A stretch of 64,000 nucleotides of DNA from Betaproteobacteria bacterium UKL13-2 (GCA_001602455.1 CP012157.1:1049733-1113732); one strand, 5' to 3'. Shown: positions 8,226 to 17,008, counted from the stretch's first letter. Program-made: numbers and translations. The notes: generated by a model not told the origin, from the letters alone.

Positions 8226-9011
8226 ATGCAAATCCCAGACTTTGTAAAACGAAAAAAAGCACGCGAGAAAATCTCCTGTGTGACCTGTTATGACTATCCG
8301 TATGCGCAGTTACTCGCGAAAACAAATATCGACTTCTTGTTGATAGGCGACTCCGTGGCGATGGTGGTTCACGGGCATCCGAGCACGCTGCAAGCCGATG
8401 TTGAGATGATGTGTTTGCACACCAGTGCGGTTGCGCGCGGCGCTGCGGGTAAGTTTCTGGTGACCGATATGCCGTTTTTAGAGCATCGCAAAGGACTCGC
8501 CGAGGCGGTCAGTGCGGCGCAACGCCTGCTCCGTGCGGGAGCGAATGCGATCAAGATCGAAGGTGCGGAAGGCAATCTTGAGACAATTCGTCGCTTGGTG
8601 ACGGCGGGAGTTCCAGTGATGGGCCACGTCGGACTTACCCCGCAGTTTGTGAACGCATTTGGTGGCTTCAAAGTGCAGGGCCGTGAGTCTGCTGCTGCGG
8701 CACAAATTGTTGCCGATGCGAAGGCGCTAGAAGCGGCCGGTGTATTTGCCATGGTGGCGGAGGGCGTGCCGGCATCACTCGGCAAATTGGTGGCGGAATC
8801 TGTGTCTGTGCCGATCATCGGCATCGGTGCCGGCGTGGATGTCGATGGCCAGGTGTTGGTGTTGCAAGACATGCTCGGCCTCAATCCCAAGATTCCGCGC
8901 TTTGTTCGCGTGTTTGCGGACGTTGCAACCGTCTCACTCGAGGGCCTCAATGCGTTTGATCGTGCGGTTAAAGCGGGCACGTTTCCAACCGCGGCAGAGA
9001 GTTACGCATAA
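8226..9011 (+). CDS. panB: 3-methyl-2-oxobutanoate hydroxymethyltransferase
   Basis: PanB transfers a hydroxymethyl group from methylene-tetrahydrofolate to 2-oxoisovalerate and makes ketopantoate, the first committed step of pantothenate synthesis. The 261-residue chain has the usual landmarks: CVTCYDYPYAQLLAKTNIDF, LIGDSVAMVVHGHPST (metal-binding Asp), AGANAIKIEG, MGHVGLTPQ and IIGIGAGVDVDGQVLVLQDM. Length is normal. It lies 7 bp after coaA and 2 bp before panC, in one transcription unit. Confidence 0.95.
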   Translation: MQIPDFVKRKKAREKISCVTCYDYPYAQLLAKTNIDFLLIGDSVAMVVHGHPSTLQADVEMMCLHTSAVARGAAGKFLVTDMPFLEHRKGLAEAVSAAQRLLRAGANAIKIEGAEGNLETIRRLVTAGVPVMGHVGLTPQFVNAFGGFKVQGRESAAAAQIVADAKALEAAGVFAMVAEGVPASLGKLVAESVSVPIIGIGAGVDVDGQVLVLQDMLGLNPKIPRFVRVFADVATVSLEGLNAFDRAVKAGTFPTAAESYA

Positions 9012-9013
9012 AC

Positions 9014-9796
9014 ATGGCCATGACTGTTTTTCGTACGCTGGCCGAATGGCGAATGATCAAACCCGCGAGTGGATCGCTCGGTGTGGTACCGACCATGGGT
9101 GCCTTGCACGCGGGCCACATCTCGCTCGTAGAGCGCGCCCTTAATGAAAACAAATACGTCGTTGCCACCGTCTATGTGAACCCAACACAGTTCAACAATG
9201 CGAGTGATCTTGCGGCGTATCCGCAGACCTTCGACGACGACTGCGCCATGCTGGAACAAGCGGGCTGCCAGTTTGTGTTTGCACCCACCTACGAGACGTT
9301 GTATCCCGATCAGTATCGTTACCGGATCAGCGAAACCGAGATCAGCCGAGTGCTGGAGGGCGAATATCGGCCGGGCCACTTTGACGGCATGTTGACCGTG
9401 GTCTTGAAATTACTCAACGTGATCGGGGCGGACGTTGCTTACTTTGGTGAAAAAGACTTTCAGCAATTGCTGTTGGTGCGCGAAATGCTCCATGCGTTTC
9501 AACACCCCACACGTATCGCGGCTTGCCCGACCGTACGAGAAGCAGACGGGCTTGCGATGAGCAGCCGCAATCGTCGATTGAATCCGGCGCAACGCGCACT
9601 TGCAACCGAATGGTCGCGAACCTTAGCCAACCTATCACTATCTTGCCAAGAGGCGCGAGATCGGCTCGAGAGACTCGGCTTTCGGGTGGATTACATCGAA
9701 GAACGCTGGGGACGGCGGCTCGGCGCAGTGCATACGCCGCAAGTTGCGAGTGGCGTTGAGATTCGCCTGATCGACAACGTCGCCCTGCCCAGATAG
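9014..9796 (+). CDS. panC: pantothenate synthetase
   Basis: PanC condenses pantoate and beta-alanine using ATP to give pantothenate. The 260-residue chain has the nucleotidyltransferase motifs VVPTMGALHAGHISLVERA (HxGH), VYVNPTQF, VAYFGEKDFQQLLLVREM and ADGLAMSSRNRRL (KMSKS-like SSRN). The start ATG lies 2 bp after panB. A panD gene for beta-alanine is not in the window. The gene is the last of the CoA operon; the GST gene beyond runs convergently with only 1 bp between stops. Confidence 0.95.
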   Translation: MAMTVFRTLAEWRMIKPASGSLGVVPTMGALHAGHISLVERALNENKYVVATVYVNPTQFNNASDLAAYPQTFDDDCAMLEQAGCQFVFAPTYETLYPDQYRYRISETEISRVLEGEYRPGHFDGMLTVVLKLLNVIGADVAYFGEKDFQQLLLVREMLHAFQHPTRIAACPTVREADGLAMSSRNRRLNPAQRALATEWSRTLANLSLSCQEARDRLERLGFRVDYIEERWGRRLGAVHTPQVASGVEIRLIDNVALPR

Positions 9797-9797
9797 C

Positions 9798-10499
9798 CTA
9801 CTTCTTGATTTGAAAATCAGCGAGAGTCGGGCCACCTTTTTCCAGCGCACGTTGGTACGCGGGACGTGATTCCATCCGTTTCTTGAAGTCGCGTAGGTTT
9901 GGGTAGTGTTTGCCCTTTGCGACGCGGGATAACGCCGCATCGACTGCAAAACTCATTTGGAAATCTGCCATTGAGAGGTCAGTACCGGAAAACCATTCGT
10001 GTGTGCCAAGATGCGCTTCCATAAAGGCGAGTGCGGTATTGAGGTTGGGGTCAATCAACTTGTTAATCACCGCATCTGAAATACCGCGCGCAATCGGGCG
10101 AACAAAAAACGGCATCGGCTGTGTAGGGATGGTGGCAAACACCAGCTTCATCACCAACCAATTCATCAGCGAGCCTTCCGCATAGTGCATCCAGAAGCGG
10201 CACTGGCGGTGTTCGGCAGTACCTGCGCCCGGCTGGAGGTTTGCTAATTCTCCCTTTGCCTTCGCACCATAGGTTTCCACCAAATACTCGATGATTGCGC
10301 CGGATTCGGCGATGACTTCGCCGTCGTCAACAATGACGGGTGACTTTCCGAGGGGATGAATTTTTTTCAGCTCAGATGGGGCGAGGCGCGTTTTGGCGTC
10401 GCGTTTGTAGAGTTTGAGTTCGTAGGGTAAGCCGAGTTCTTCGAGCAACCAAAGGATGCGTTGTGAACGGGAATTTTCGAGGTGATGAACAGTGATCAT
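9798..10499 (-). CDS. glutathione S-transferase family protein
   Basis: This 233-residue GST begins MITVHHLENSRSQRILWLLE, with the catalytic-type Ser/Arg segment of the N-terminal thioredoxin-like domain. KSPVIVDDGEVIAESGAIIEYL is the glutathione-binding ES motif. An all-helical C-terminal domain follows (GTDLSMADFQMSF). The start at 10499 gives the standard N-terminus; a Met eight codons upstream is possible. Such enzymes conjugate or reduce small electrophiles with glutathione. The substrate is unknown. Confidence 0.88.
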   Translation of the reverse strand: MITVHHLENSRSQRILWLLEELGLPYELKLYKRDAKTRLAPSELKKIHPLGKSPVIVDDGEVIAESGAIIEYLVETYGAKAKGELANLQPGAGTAEHRQCRFWMHYAEGSLMNWLVMKLVFATIPTQPMPFFVRPIARGISDAVINKLIDPNLNTALAFMEAHLGTHEWFSGTDLSMADFQMSFAVDAALSRVAKGKHYPNLRDFKKRMESRPAYQRALEKGGPTLADFQIKK

Positions 10500-10578
10500 A
10501 TTGGGCAACTTTGCAGGGGACAACGGTCAGTCAAGCGATTTTGGGGAGCGAAGCAGAAACAAGGATACCGGATCGGGC

Positions 10579-10609
10579 AAAAAAAACCCCGCGGCAAGCG
10601 CGGGGTTTT
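10579..10609 (-). terminator. rho-independent terminator, bidirectional
   Basis: AACCCCGCG (10585-10593) and CGCGGGGTT (10599-10607) form a 9-bp GC-rich stem with a GCAAG loop. It is flanked by an A-run on the left and a T-run on the right. It lies just past the stop of the TonB receptor gene (minus strand), for which it is the obvious terminator. It could also stop readthrough from the plus strand. Confidence 0.85.
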
Positions 10610-10632
10610 GTGTATTACTCGTCGCTGCCGTT

Positions 10633-12900
10633 TTAGAAGTTTGCCTTGAACTGCGCACCCCAGAAACGTGGCTCGTTGATGAAGCCAGTCAGGTTGTTGA
10701 AGTCGATACCACCCACCATACGAATCTGGTTGGTGATATTGCGGCCGTAAATTGCCGCTTCGTACTTGCCATCAGCCCACTTGTAACCGAAGCGCAGACC
10801 CGTTTCGGTAAGTGCTTTGCCAGTGTACTCGCGTGATTCGTAGAGGAAGAAATTGATCTTGCTACGATAGGCCATGTCGGTATAAACGAAGTACTCACCA
10901 CCGGCCGTCGGGAACGAATAACGCAGCGTCACGTTGGCAACGTACTTCGGTGCCTGTGGCAGTGGGTTACCGTTGATCGAGAAGGTGCCGGGACGGCCAA
11001 CAGCCGGCGGGTCGAGCACGGTACAAGATGCACCGCACGCTTGGATGGCGAGGCTGCCGTCTTTGATCTTGGTGTCGTTCAGGCTGCCACTGACGGTGAG
11101 CAACAAGGTGTCGGTCAGATAGGCTTGTAGATCAAGTTCAGCGCCGCTACCGCTGGTCTTTGCCGCATTGAGCAAGCGGTTGAAGTTGGTCGCACCACCG
11201 ACAGCGGTGATTTGTTGATCTTTGACTTCATACGAGAACACGTTTGCGGCGATACGCGCACGTTTGTTAAACAGGTCGGTCTTGATACCCGCTTCAATCG
11301 ACGTGACTTTTTCCGAGTTGGCAACCGAGAGTTGGTCACCGAACAACAGGCGGCCCTGAATCGACGGCGCACGAAAGCCAGTGGCGAGACGTGCGTAGAC
11401 GTTGGTGTCGGCTGAGAGCTTCAATGTGCCAGCAACATCGCCGCTCACGTTTGATGCGGACGTATTGGTCGTGCGACGTCCGATAAATGTTGATGAGAAT
11501 GGCGGTGCAATCAGGCGGTCAGCGTAGAAGTCTTTCTTGTCATTGGTGTAGCGCAGACCAGCGCGCAAGTTGAACGCACTGGTGAGGTCGGTGTTAATAG
11601 AGCCGAACACCGCGTACGCTTTGTTCTTCTGGTTTTGTTTGGCAAATCCGTTGCGTGGGTTGCCCGGGGCCAATGAGTCGTAGTTGATGCTATCGATATC
11701 GAGCTCTTCATCGAAGTAGTAAGCGCCGATCAACCACTTCAAACCTTTGCCTTTCGATTCAAGGCGAAACTCTTGGGTCAACTGGCGGTGGTTCGGCAGG
11801 CCGTCTGCGGACTCGGCGGCGAACGGAATGACGCCGGGTGTGCTGCCGCCGGGCATGAAGACCGCGCTGAAACCACCATCGATGTCACCGCGTGAGAAGG
11901 AAGTCACCTTTTCCAAGCCGGTGATAGCGTGCAGCGTGGTATCGGCGAACTCCCACTTCAGGCGCATGCTACCGCCGTTGTTGGTCACGTCCTGCTGGTT
12001 GCGGCCGTCATAAAAAACTTTAGATGGATCGAAGTTGGCGACAAAGTCGTTGGTGCCCGGCTTGATGATGTTGGCGCGGAACACGCGCGCTGAACCACTC
12101 AAGTCACGGTTGTGAAAATTGAACAGTGCGCTGAATGAATCACTCGGCTTGTAGAGTGTTTGCAGGCGGAACGCATTATCGCGGTAGCCTTCGAGGCGAC
12201 CGGTCGGGCCGGGGCGCTGATTGATCACCCAGCCGTCACGACCTTGCAGTTGTGTCGAGAGGCGGATCGCCACTTCTTTGTTCAGTGGCAGGTTCAGAGC
12301 GCCTTCCAGATTGGAGGTGTTGTATTTGCCATAACTTAGGTTCACATAGGCTTCGTTGGCGAAGCGCGGTTTGGCGGATTCGAACTTGATCACGCCAGCC
12401 GGTGAGTTGCGGCCGAACAGCGTGCCCTGCGGGCCACGCAAGACTTCGATCTGTTCCAAGTCAAAAATCGGGAAGCCTTTGAGAATCGGATTTTCTTGAA
12501 CAACGTCGTCGTACACCAACGAGACTGGCTGAGAGGCATTCAAATCAAAGTCGCCATTACCCAGGCCGCGGATATAGAAGCGCGGGAAAGCGCGTCCAAA
12601 CGACGACTCGATGTTCAGGCTGGGCACGCGTGCTGCCAGCATACGAATATCTTGACCACCGGAGTTGATAGCGTCGAGTGTGTCCCCCCTCAACGCGCTG
12701 ATCGACGATGGCACATCTTGGATGTTCTCTGCGCGGCGCTCGGCAGTCACGGTGATGGTTTCCAACTCGCCAGCCTTGGATTTCTCCGTCGGTTTTGCAT
12801 TTTGTGCAAACGCACTTGACATGGCAATGGCTGCGGCAATGCTTAGGCATAGCGTTGAGACACGGGGCATGGGTCGAAAGGCTCTTGTGTTGTTCGGCAT
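10633..12900 (-). CDS. TonB-dependent receptor (large, Caulobacter/sphingomonad type)
   Basis: This 755-residue outer-membrane receptor has a signal peptide (LCLSIAAAIAMSSAFAQ) and a TonB box region (ELETITVTAERRAENIQDVP). The plug follows (VPSLNIESSFGRAFPRFYIR; IEVLRGPQGTLFGRNSPAGV), then a barrel ending in GAQFKANF. The ITVTAERR...IQDVP and GPQGTLFGRN pattern belongs to the large receptor group common in sphingomonads and Caulobacter. Start 12900 is supported by an AAGGAG at 6-nt spacing. No transporter or degradation gene lies next to it, so the substrate is unknown. It is unrelated in detail to the receptor at 2348-4642. Confidence 0.92.
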   Translation of the reverse strand: MPNNTRAFRPMPRVSTLCLSIAAAIAMSSAFAQNAKPTEKSKAGELETITVTAERRAENIQDVPSSISALRGDTLDAINSGGQDIRMLAARVPSLNIESSFGRAFPRFYIRGLGNGDFDLNASQPVSLVYDDVVQENPILKGFPIFDLEQIEVLRGPQGTLFGRNSPAGVIKFESAKPRFANEAYVNLSYGKYNTSNLEGALNLPLNKEVAIRLSTQLQGRDGWVINQRPGPTGRLEGYRDNAFRLQTLYKPSDSFSALFNFHNRDLSGSARVFRANIIKPGTNDFVANFDPSKVFYDGRNQQDVTNNGGSMRLKWEFADTTLHAITGLEKVTSFSRGDIDGGFSAVFMPGGSTPGVIPFAAESADGLPNHRQLTQEFRLESKGKGLKWLIGAYYFDEELDIDSINYDSLAPGNPRNGFAKQNQKNKAYAVFGSINTDLTSAFNLRAGLRYTNDKKDFYADRLIAPPFSSTFIGRRTTNTSASNVSGDVAGTLKLSADTNVYARLATGFRAPSIQGRLLFGDQLSVANSEKVTSIEAGIKTDLFNKRARIAANVFSYEVKDQQITAVGGATNFNRLLNAAKTSGSGAELDLQAYLTDTLLLTVSGSLNDTKIKDGSLAIQACGASCTVLDPPAVGRPGTFSINGNPLPQAPKYVANVTLRYSFPTAGGEYFVYTDMAYRSKINFFLYESREYTGKALTETGLRFGYKWADGKYEAAIYGRNITNQIRMVGGIDFNNLTGFINEPRFWGAQFKANF

Positions 12901-13246
12901 TTGGGCTCCTTGAAGGCAGAGTAGGTCGAAAGTTCTGCGGCGGCGGGGTCGTGATGTAGCCGCGCAGTGTTGAAGTGGTTCTTTGCTGAAAGGATGATCG
13001 CTGCGAAGATTTTAGAGTTGCGCTGCCAAGGAAGACACTTTTTTGAACAAAATGTGACGGGACAGAAACACAAATACAACGCTCGATAAAATCGTCCGTA
13101 TTGCGTCACCCAGACGAATACGCGGCTAGCTACTTGAAGTTAAACCACTTTTTTGAGATCGCGTAAATATGACAACGGCTTTAAGGTCGATTACGGCCCC
13201 CATGACGGACGTTTTTACAAATTTGGTCTTGACAATCTGAATTGTC
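12901..13246. other. gene-free upstream region of the TonB receptor
   Basis: This 346-bp stretch contains the ribosome-binding site of the TonB receptor and presumably its promoter. I found no convincing gene, operator or RNA. It ends where family A repeat copy A1 begins. Confidence 0.5.
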
Positions 13247-13437
13247 GCTAACCTGAACATTTGATGGGGGCGCGCTCGAAAGCGGGTGAGTGAGTGGACG
13301 GGCGAGCGATTTTTTGCCTGACCGACCACAGCATCGCGAGCCGTGTTTGCCAACTGCGTGCGGGAGGAAGACGCGTGTTTGCCAACTGCGTGCGGGAGGA
13401 AGACGCGTGTTTGTCAACTGCGTGTCAACTACGGTGG
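13247..13437 (-). repeat. family A MITE-like repeat, copy A1 (one end recognisable)
   Basis: The left end GCTAACCTGAACATTTGATG matches the right terminal repeat of copies A5 and A6 read in reverse. It is followed by the shared GCGCGCTCGAAAGCGGGTGA and by the segment that contains CGTGTTTGCC. The other end is not recognisable because the sequence turns into a 32-bp tandem repeat. The remaining sequence up to maiA (13438-13543) holds no gene. Confidence 0.75.
13342..13422. repeat. 32-bp tandem repeat inside A1
   Basis: A unit that starts CGTGTTTGCCAACTGCGTGC and ends GGAAGACG begins at 13342, 13374 and 13406: two full units and a partial third. The unit derives from the inner arm of the family A element (CCGTGTTTGCCA). 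The copies are identical except for a TTGTC variant in the third. Confidence 0.9.
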
Positions 13438-13543
13438 TAACTGCGGTGGTCGGTGGTGGCTGTAAGGGGCGCGATGGCTTCGACCACTAAGGTATCTGGC
13501 ATCCCCCACGATTGGCATCGCACCGCCTTCACGGTCGGTTTGG

Positions 13544-14182
13544 TTACTCTGCGTCTGGCTGGAGGCGCGGTTGGGCATCATGGAATGCCGGCTGGGTCAT
13601 TGCATACTGATAGATCTCGCTGATGATGGGGAATGCGTCCATTGCGCAGGAGAACCGCATGGCGTTCGTGACCTGGGGAATGAGGCAGATGTCAGCAATT
13701 GACGGCGCATCACCCACGCAGAACTTGGTGTGCGTTGCACGTTTGGACAGCATCATTTCGAGCGCCGCAAAACCATCATGTATCCAACGGCACACCCACT
13801 GTGTCTTTGCGGCATCACTCAATTTGAGATCGTTACTGAGGTACGTCAAGATGCGTGCATTATTGAGGGGATGAATATCACACGCAATGATCTGCGCAAT
13901 TTGACGCGCAAGGGCGCGCGTTTCGCTATTTTTCGGGAGCAATGGCGGCTCTGGATATTTCTCATCTAGATACTCAATCATCGCCATTGACTGCGAAAGC
14001 GAAAAATCCTCATCAATAAGAATCGGCACAAAACCCTGCGGGTTCAGCGCTTTGTAGTCGGCCGAGCGCTGCTCACCTTTTGCAAGGTGCACAAACCGAC
14101 GTTCTGGCTTCAGTCCCTTGAGATTGAGCGCAATTCGCAGTCGATAAGAGGCAGATGAGCGGTAGTAGTCGTAAACAATCAT
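13544..14182 (-). CDS. maiA: maleylacetoacetate isomerase (zeta-class GST)
   Basis: The 212-residue protein opens with DYYRSSASYRLRIALNLKGL. The SSxxxR motif is the hallmark of zeta-class glutathione transferases and provides the glutathione-activating serine. NPQGFVPIL and SQSMAMIEYLDE complete the thioredoxin-like domain. MaiA uses glutathione to isomerise maleylacetoacetate to fumarylacetoacetate in tyrosine/homogentisate breakdown. No other homogentisate gene is next to it, so a function on a related substrate (e.g. maleylpyruvate) is possible. Confidence 0.88.
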   Translation of the reverse strand: MIVYDYYRSSASYRLRIALNLKGLKPERRFVHLAKGEQRSADYKALNPQGFVPILIDEDFSLSQSMAMIEYLDEKYPEPPLLPKNSETRALARQIAQIIACDIHPLNNARILTYLSNDLKLSDAAKTQWVCRWIHDGFAALEMMLSKRATHTKFCVGDAPSIADICLIPQVTNAMRFSCAMDAFPIISEIYQYAMTQPAFHDAQPRLQPDAE

Positions 14183-14213
14183 GGCGATGAGACGCAGTCC
14201 TTATAATTGAAGA

Positions 14214-14936
14214 ATGAAGTATAGCGACACATCCGTCGACGGTCTTGCCCAGCGCGGCGTTGACTCGCGATTTACACCGTTAACGCGTGACCGATTGCGC
14301 CGCTGGGTGCATAGCAGTCCCGTCATTGCCGCAAGCGGCGACGACCGATTTGCAGACGACGGCGAAACGCTCATCGTCACCACGGGTGAGAGCCCGCTCA
14401 AGGCGGCGGCAGTATTAGTGTTGGTCGTCAACCACGCCGTACCGACTATCGTGTTTACCCAGCGAACGTCGCATCTCACCGACCACGCGGGGCAGATTAG
14501 TTTTCCAGGCGGGCGCGTGGAAGACGACGACGCCGATGCGGCAGCAACGGCGCTTCGCGAGGCTCATGAAGAAACGGGAGTAGATGCGCGGCGAATTGAA
14601 ATTATTGGCGAACTTCCCCCCTACACGACCGGCACACGGTATCGCATCACGCCGGTGGTCGGCTGGTCTGCTGATCCCGTGCAATATGCGCCCGATCCGT
14701 CAGAAGTGGCAGAGGTGTTTGAAGTGCCCGCGCCGTTTCTGCTCGACCCAACCAACCACCGGCGGGAGTCGGCGATGTACAAAGGGCGCATGCGCAGCTA
14801 CTTTGCAATCCCTTTCGGCCCACGTTATATCTGGGGGGCCACCGCCGGAATGTTGATTACGTTCTCGCGTGTTGCCGCGCACGCGGAAGGTTTGGGTGTG
14901 ATGCCGCCGATTACCATGGCGCCAGACTCGGCTTGA
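14214..14936 (+). CDS. CoA pyrophosphatase-type Nudix hydrolase
   Basis: The 240-residue protein has the CoA-specific Nudix signature LTDHAGQISFPGGRVEDDDA, then AAATALREAHEETGV. The LxxHxGQISFPGG stretch is the CoA/acyl-CoA pyrophosphatase signature (NudL/YeaB group). It probably cleaves CoA or oxidised CoA into 4'-phosphopantetheine and 3',5'-ADP. That is the opposite direction of the CoA operon at 6.2-9.8 kb. It is divergent from maiA, with starts about 30 bp apart. Confidence 0.88.
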   Translation: MKYSDTSVDGLAQRGVDSRFTPLTRDRLRRWVHSSPVIAASGDDRFADDGETLIVTTGESPLKAAAVLVLVVNHAVPTIVFTQRTSHLTDHAGQISFPGGRVEDDDADAAATALREAHEETGVDARRIEIIGELPPYTTGTRYRITPVVGWSADPVQYAPDPSEVAEVFEVPAPFLLDPTNHRRESAMYKGRMRSYFAIPFGPRYIWGATAGMLITFSRVAAHAEGLGVMPPITMAPDSA

Positions 14937-14949
14937 GTCGGATAAAAAA

Positions 14950-15414
14950 TTAGAGTTTGTGCGAGCCCACCATCAGCCGTTCGTACTGATCGTACTTCTC
15001 GGCGATTGCACCATCCTCACCCGGTGAGCGCTTGACACTGATCCACACTTCGGTGGGAAACGTGGCTGCTGTTTCTGCGGTGTAGTCGATTTCTTCTTCG
15101 GCAACGGCGCGTGCGGTCGGGTAGTCGGGCGCTTTCCAGTCGAACAGCAGGTGCTGGGCGAGCTGATCCTTGAAGATTTCGAGATCGGCCTCTGTGACAC
15201 TAACAACTTCGGCGAGTGTTATACGGGCACGCCGGGTGATAGACAAGAAGGATTCATCGCAGTAGCAACGTGGATTGCAGCGATACCCCTCAGCCAAATT
15301 GCACACGGTGAAGCCGCCAGTACATACCCATTCATCTTCGTCACACGCGGCGCTCGTTTTGTACATTTCTACGTCGGAATCGTCGAGGCGGACGGCTTTG
15401 AGAAATTTAGGCAT
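14950..15414 (-). CDS. DUF6505-like protein of unknown function
   Basis: The 154-residue acidic protein begins MPKFLKAVRLDDSDVEMYKT and contains a Cys-containing middle (CTGGFTVCNLAEGYRCNPRC, then YC). It ends in a helix-rich part with YPTARAVAEEEIDYTAETAA and KRSPGEDGAIAEKYDQYERL. The layout (FLKxLRLDxSD at the start, PxARxxAEEE in the middle, EDGAIxE near the end) resembles DUF6505 proteins as I remember them. The cysteines could bind a metal. It is convergent with the Nudix gene. No function is known. Confidence 0.65.
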   Translation of the reverse strand: MPKFLKAVRLDDSDVEMYKTSAACDEDEWVCTGGFTVCNLAEGYRCNPRCYCDESFLSITRRARITLAEVVSVTEADLEIFKDQLAQHLLFDWKAPDYPTARAVAEEEIDYTAETAATFPTEVWISVKRSPGEDGAIAEKYDQYERLMVGSHKL

Positions 15415-15792
15415 GGCGTGTTGGCGCGGTTGGTTCGTCGGCGTGCGAAATGCGTGGCGACGGTCAAAATGAAGGCATGAAATTCACCCGCATTATCGTT
15501 GGATTTTTAGGGAGCTTCTCGAAACCGTCGCGAGCGGGCGAAGTTCGTGCCGACGGGTTTGGCAAACACGGGACACGTACCCAGTGTACGGCGAGCACCG
15601 CAGGCGCGAAATTCGCCCACGCAGCAGGTTTATAGAAGTGCCCTTTACGCCTTGCTGTAATCGGCGCGTGTGGCGTGGCCAACCTTGCCTGAAACACCCC
15701 GTCCTTCCTTGGGTTTGGCGATCCAAATGGGCCTGCTAATCGTTCAGCGGCAACGCGCCTCGACGCCGCGGGCGACCTATAAAACCTTCAGG
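15415..15792. repeat. gene-free region with degenerate dispersed-repeat pieces
   Basis: Two pieces related to the GGTTTCGAGAAG module of family B are present. One is inverted at about 15511-15540 (GGAGCTTCTCGAAACC) and one is direct near 15626 (GGTTTATAGAAGTGCCC). Between them lies TTTGGCAAACACGGG, an inner arm of family A. No credible open reading frame is present. Confidence 0.55.
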
Positions 15793-15796
15793 CTAG
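15777..15796. repeat. family A solo terminal repeat, copy A9 (degenerate)
   Basis: CTATAAAACCTTCAGG followed by CTAG matches the right terminal repeat CCATGAAATATTCAGG-CTAG at 12 of 16 positions. The CTAG at 15793-15796 contains the TAG stop codon of the proline iminopeptidase gene (minus strand). Confidence 0.55.
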
Positions 15797-16779
15797 AGGC
15801 GTGGGCCAAACCGCGCCTTGAGTTGTTCCATCGTTTCGATTAGCTTGGCGCGTGTTCCGGGCTCAAATGCAGAGTGCCCTGCATCGTTGATGACGTGATA
15901 CGCCGCTTCGGGAAAAGCGTGTGCCAGTTCGTCGGCTGAAATGATGGGGCAAATCACGTCATAGCGACCTTGCACAATGGTGGTCGGGATGTGCCGGACA
16001 CGGCCAATATTGTCGAGTAGAAAGTTTTCTGGCAAAAATATTTTGTTCATGAAGTAATGCGATTCCATGCGTGCCAGACCGAGCGCGACGCGGTCGGAGC
16101 CAAAATTCGCAACGACCATTTCGCTTGGAATTAAGCTCGAGCACGAACCCTCATAAATGCTCCAAGCTCGTGCTGCGGGAATGTGAACTGCCGGGTCAGT
16201 GTTGGTGATGCGTGCGTAGTAGGCAGCCAAGATATTTTGTCTCGACTCTGGCGGCAAGTGGCCGGCAAATTTGCGCCAGGCTTCGGGGTAGAAGTTCTTT
16301 AAGCCGTATAAAAACCAATCGATTTCGAATTGTCGCCCAAGAAAAATTCCACGCAGAACCAGCGCCATCACGCGATTGGGGTGATGCTCCGCATACGCGA
16401 GCGCCAGTGTGGCTCCCCACGAGCCGCCGAACACAATCCATCGCGATACGTCGAGCTTCTTGCGCAACTGTTCAATGTCTGCAATCAGATGGGGAGTGGT
16501 ATTGTCGACAAGCTCGCCAAGCGGAGAGGAACGGCCCGCCCCGCGTTGGTCAAAAATGATGATGCGATAAACGGCAGGATCAAAAAACTGCCGATGGGTA
16601 GCGGATGCACCTGCGCCAGGACCGCCGTGCAGAAATAGTAGTGGTATGCCATTGGGATTGCCCGACTGCTCATAGTGCATGGTGTGGGTGCCATCGAGCA
16701 CCATTCGGGCGACTTGGTAGGGCTCGATTGGCGGGTAAAAGTCGCTGCGGACGGGTGAAAAAGAGGCGAAATTCATCAT
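15793..16779 (-). CDS. pip: proline iminopeptidase (alpha/beta hydrolase)
   Basis: The 328-residue protein is a peptidase-S33 proline iminopeptidase that removes N-terminal proline from peptides in the cytoplasm. Seen are HGGPGAGAS (oxyanion loop), FDQRGAGRSSP, the nucleophile elbow GGSWGATLALAYAE, GRYDVICP (Asp region) and DAGHSAFEPG (His). Length is normal (about 310-330). The TAG stop is inside a CTAG that borders a degenerate family A terminal repeat. The start is MMNFASFSP at 16779; the second Met is equally possible. Confidence 0.93.
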   Translation of the reverse strand: MMNFASFSPVRSDFYPPIEPYQVARMVLDGTHTMHYEQSGNPNGIPLLFLHGGPGAGASATHRQFFDPAVYRIIIFDQRGAGRSSPLGELVDNTTPHLIADIEQLRKKLDVSRWIVFGGSWGATLALAYAEHHPNRVMALVLRGIFLGRQFEIDWFLYGLKNFYPEAWRKFAGHLPPESRQNILAAYYARITNTDPAVHIPAARAWSIYEGSCSSLIPSEMVVANFGSDRVALGLARMESHYFMNKIFLPENFLLDNIGRVRHIPTTIVQGRYDVICPIISADELAHAFPEAAYHVINDAGHSAFEPGTRAKLIETMEQLKARFGPRL

Positions 16780-16921
16780 TTTTTGTGGGCAGGACCGTCA
16801 TCGCATCGAAAAGACCGGCTTTTGCGGGCTGATTCAGACCGGCAATTTATGCTGCGGCGCAGTAGAATCTAACCAACGGGGTGAAAAGAGTCGGATCTCG
16901 CCTCAATTCGCAACGCCGGTT

Positions 16922-16959
16922 CACTGAGAGTTGTCAGATTATTTTGACAGGAATCAGTG
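16922..16959. promoter_or_regulatory. nested inverted repeat upstream of phaZ
   Basis: Two perfect inverted repeats are nested symmetrically. CACTGA (16922-16927) pairs with TCAGTG (16954-16959), and TGTCA pairs with TGACA inside, with 4-nt gaps on both sides and an 8-nt centre. The site lies about 50 bp before the phaZ start. It could be an operator for a dimeric regulator or an mRNA leader hairpin. The regulator is unknown. Confidence 0.6.
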
Positions 16960-17008
16960 AAAACGGTGTGATCAGGGCGCTCGCTCAATAGCCGCAGGAG
17001 AAGTATTG

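Noticed and set aside
13342-13422. CRISPR-like 32-bp periodic repeat
   Set aside because: The units are directly adjacent with no spacers, there are only 2.5 copies and no cas genes; it is a tandem expansion within repeat A1.
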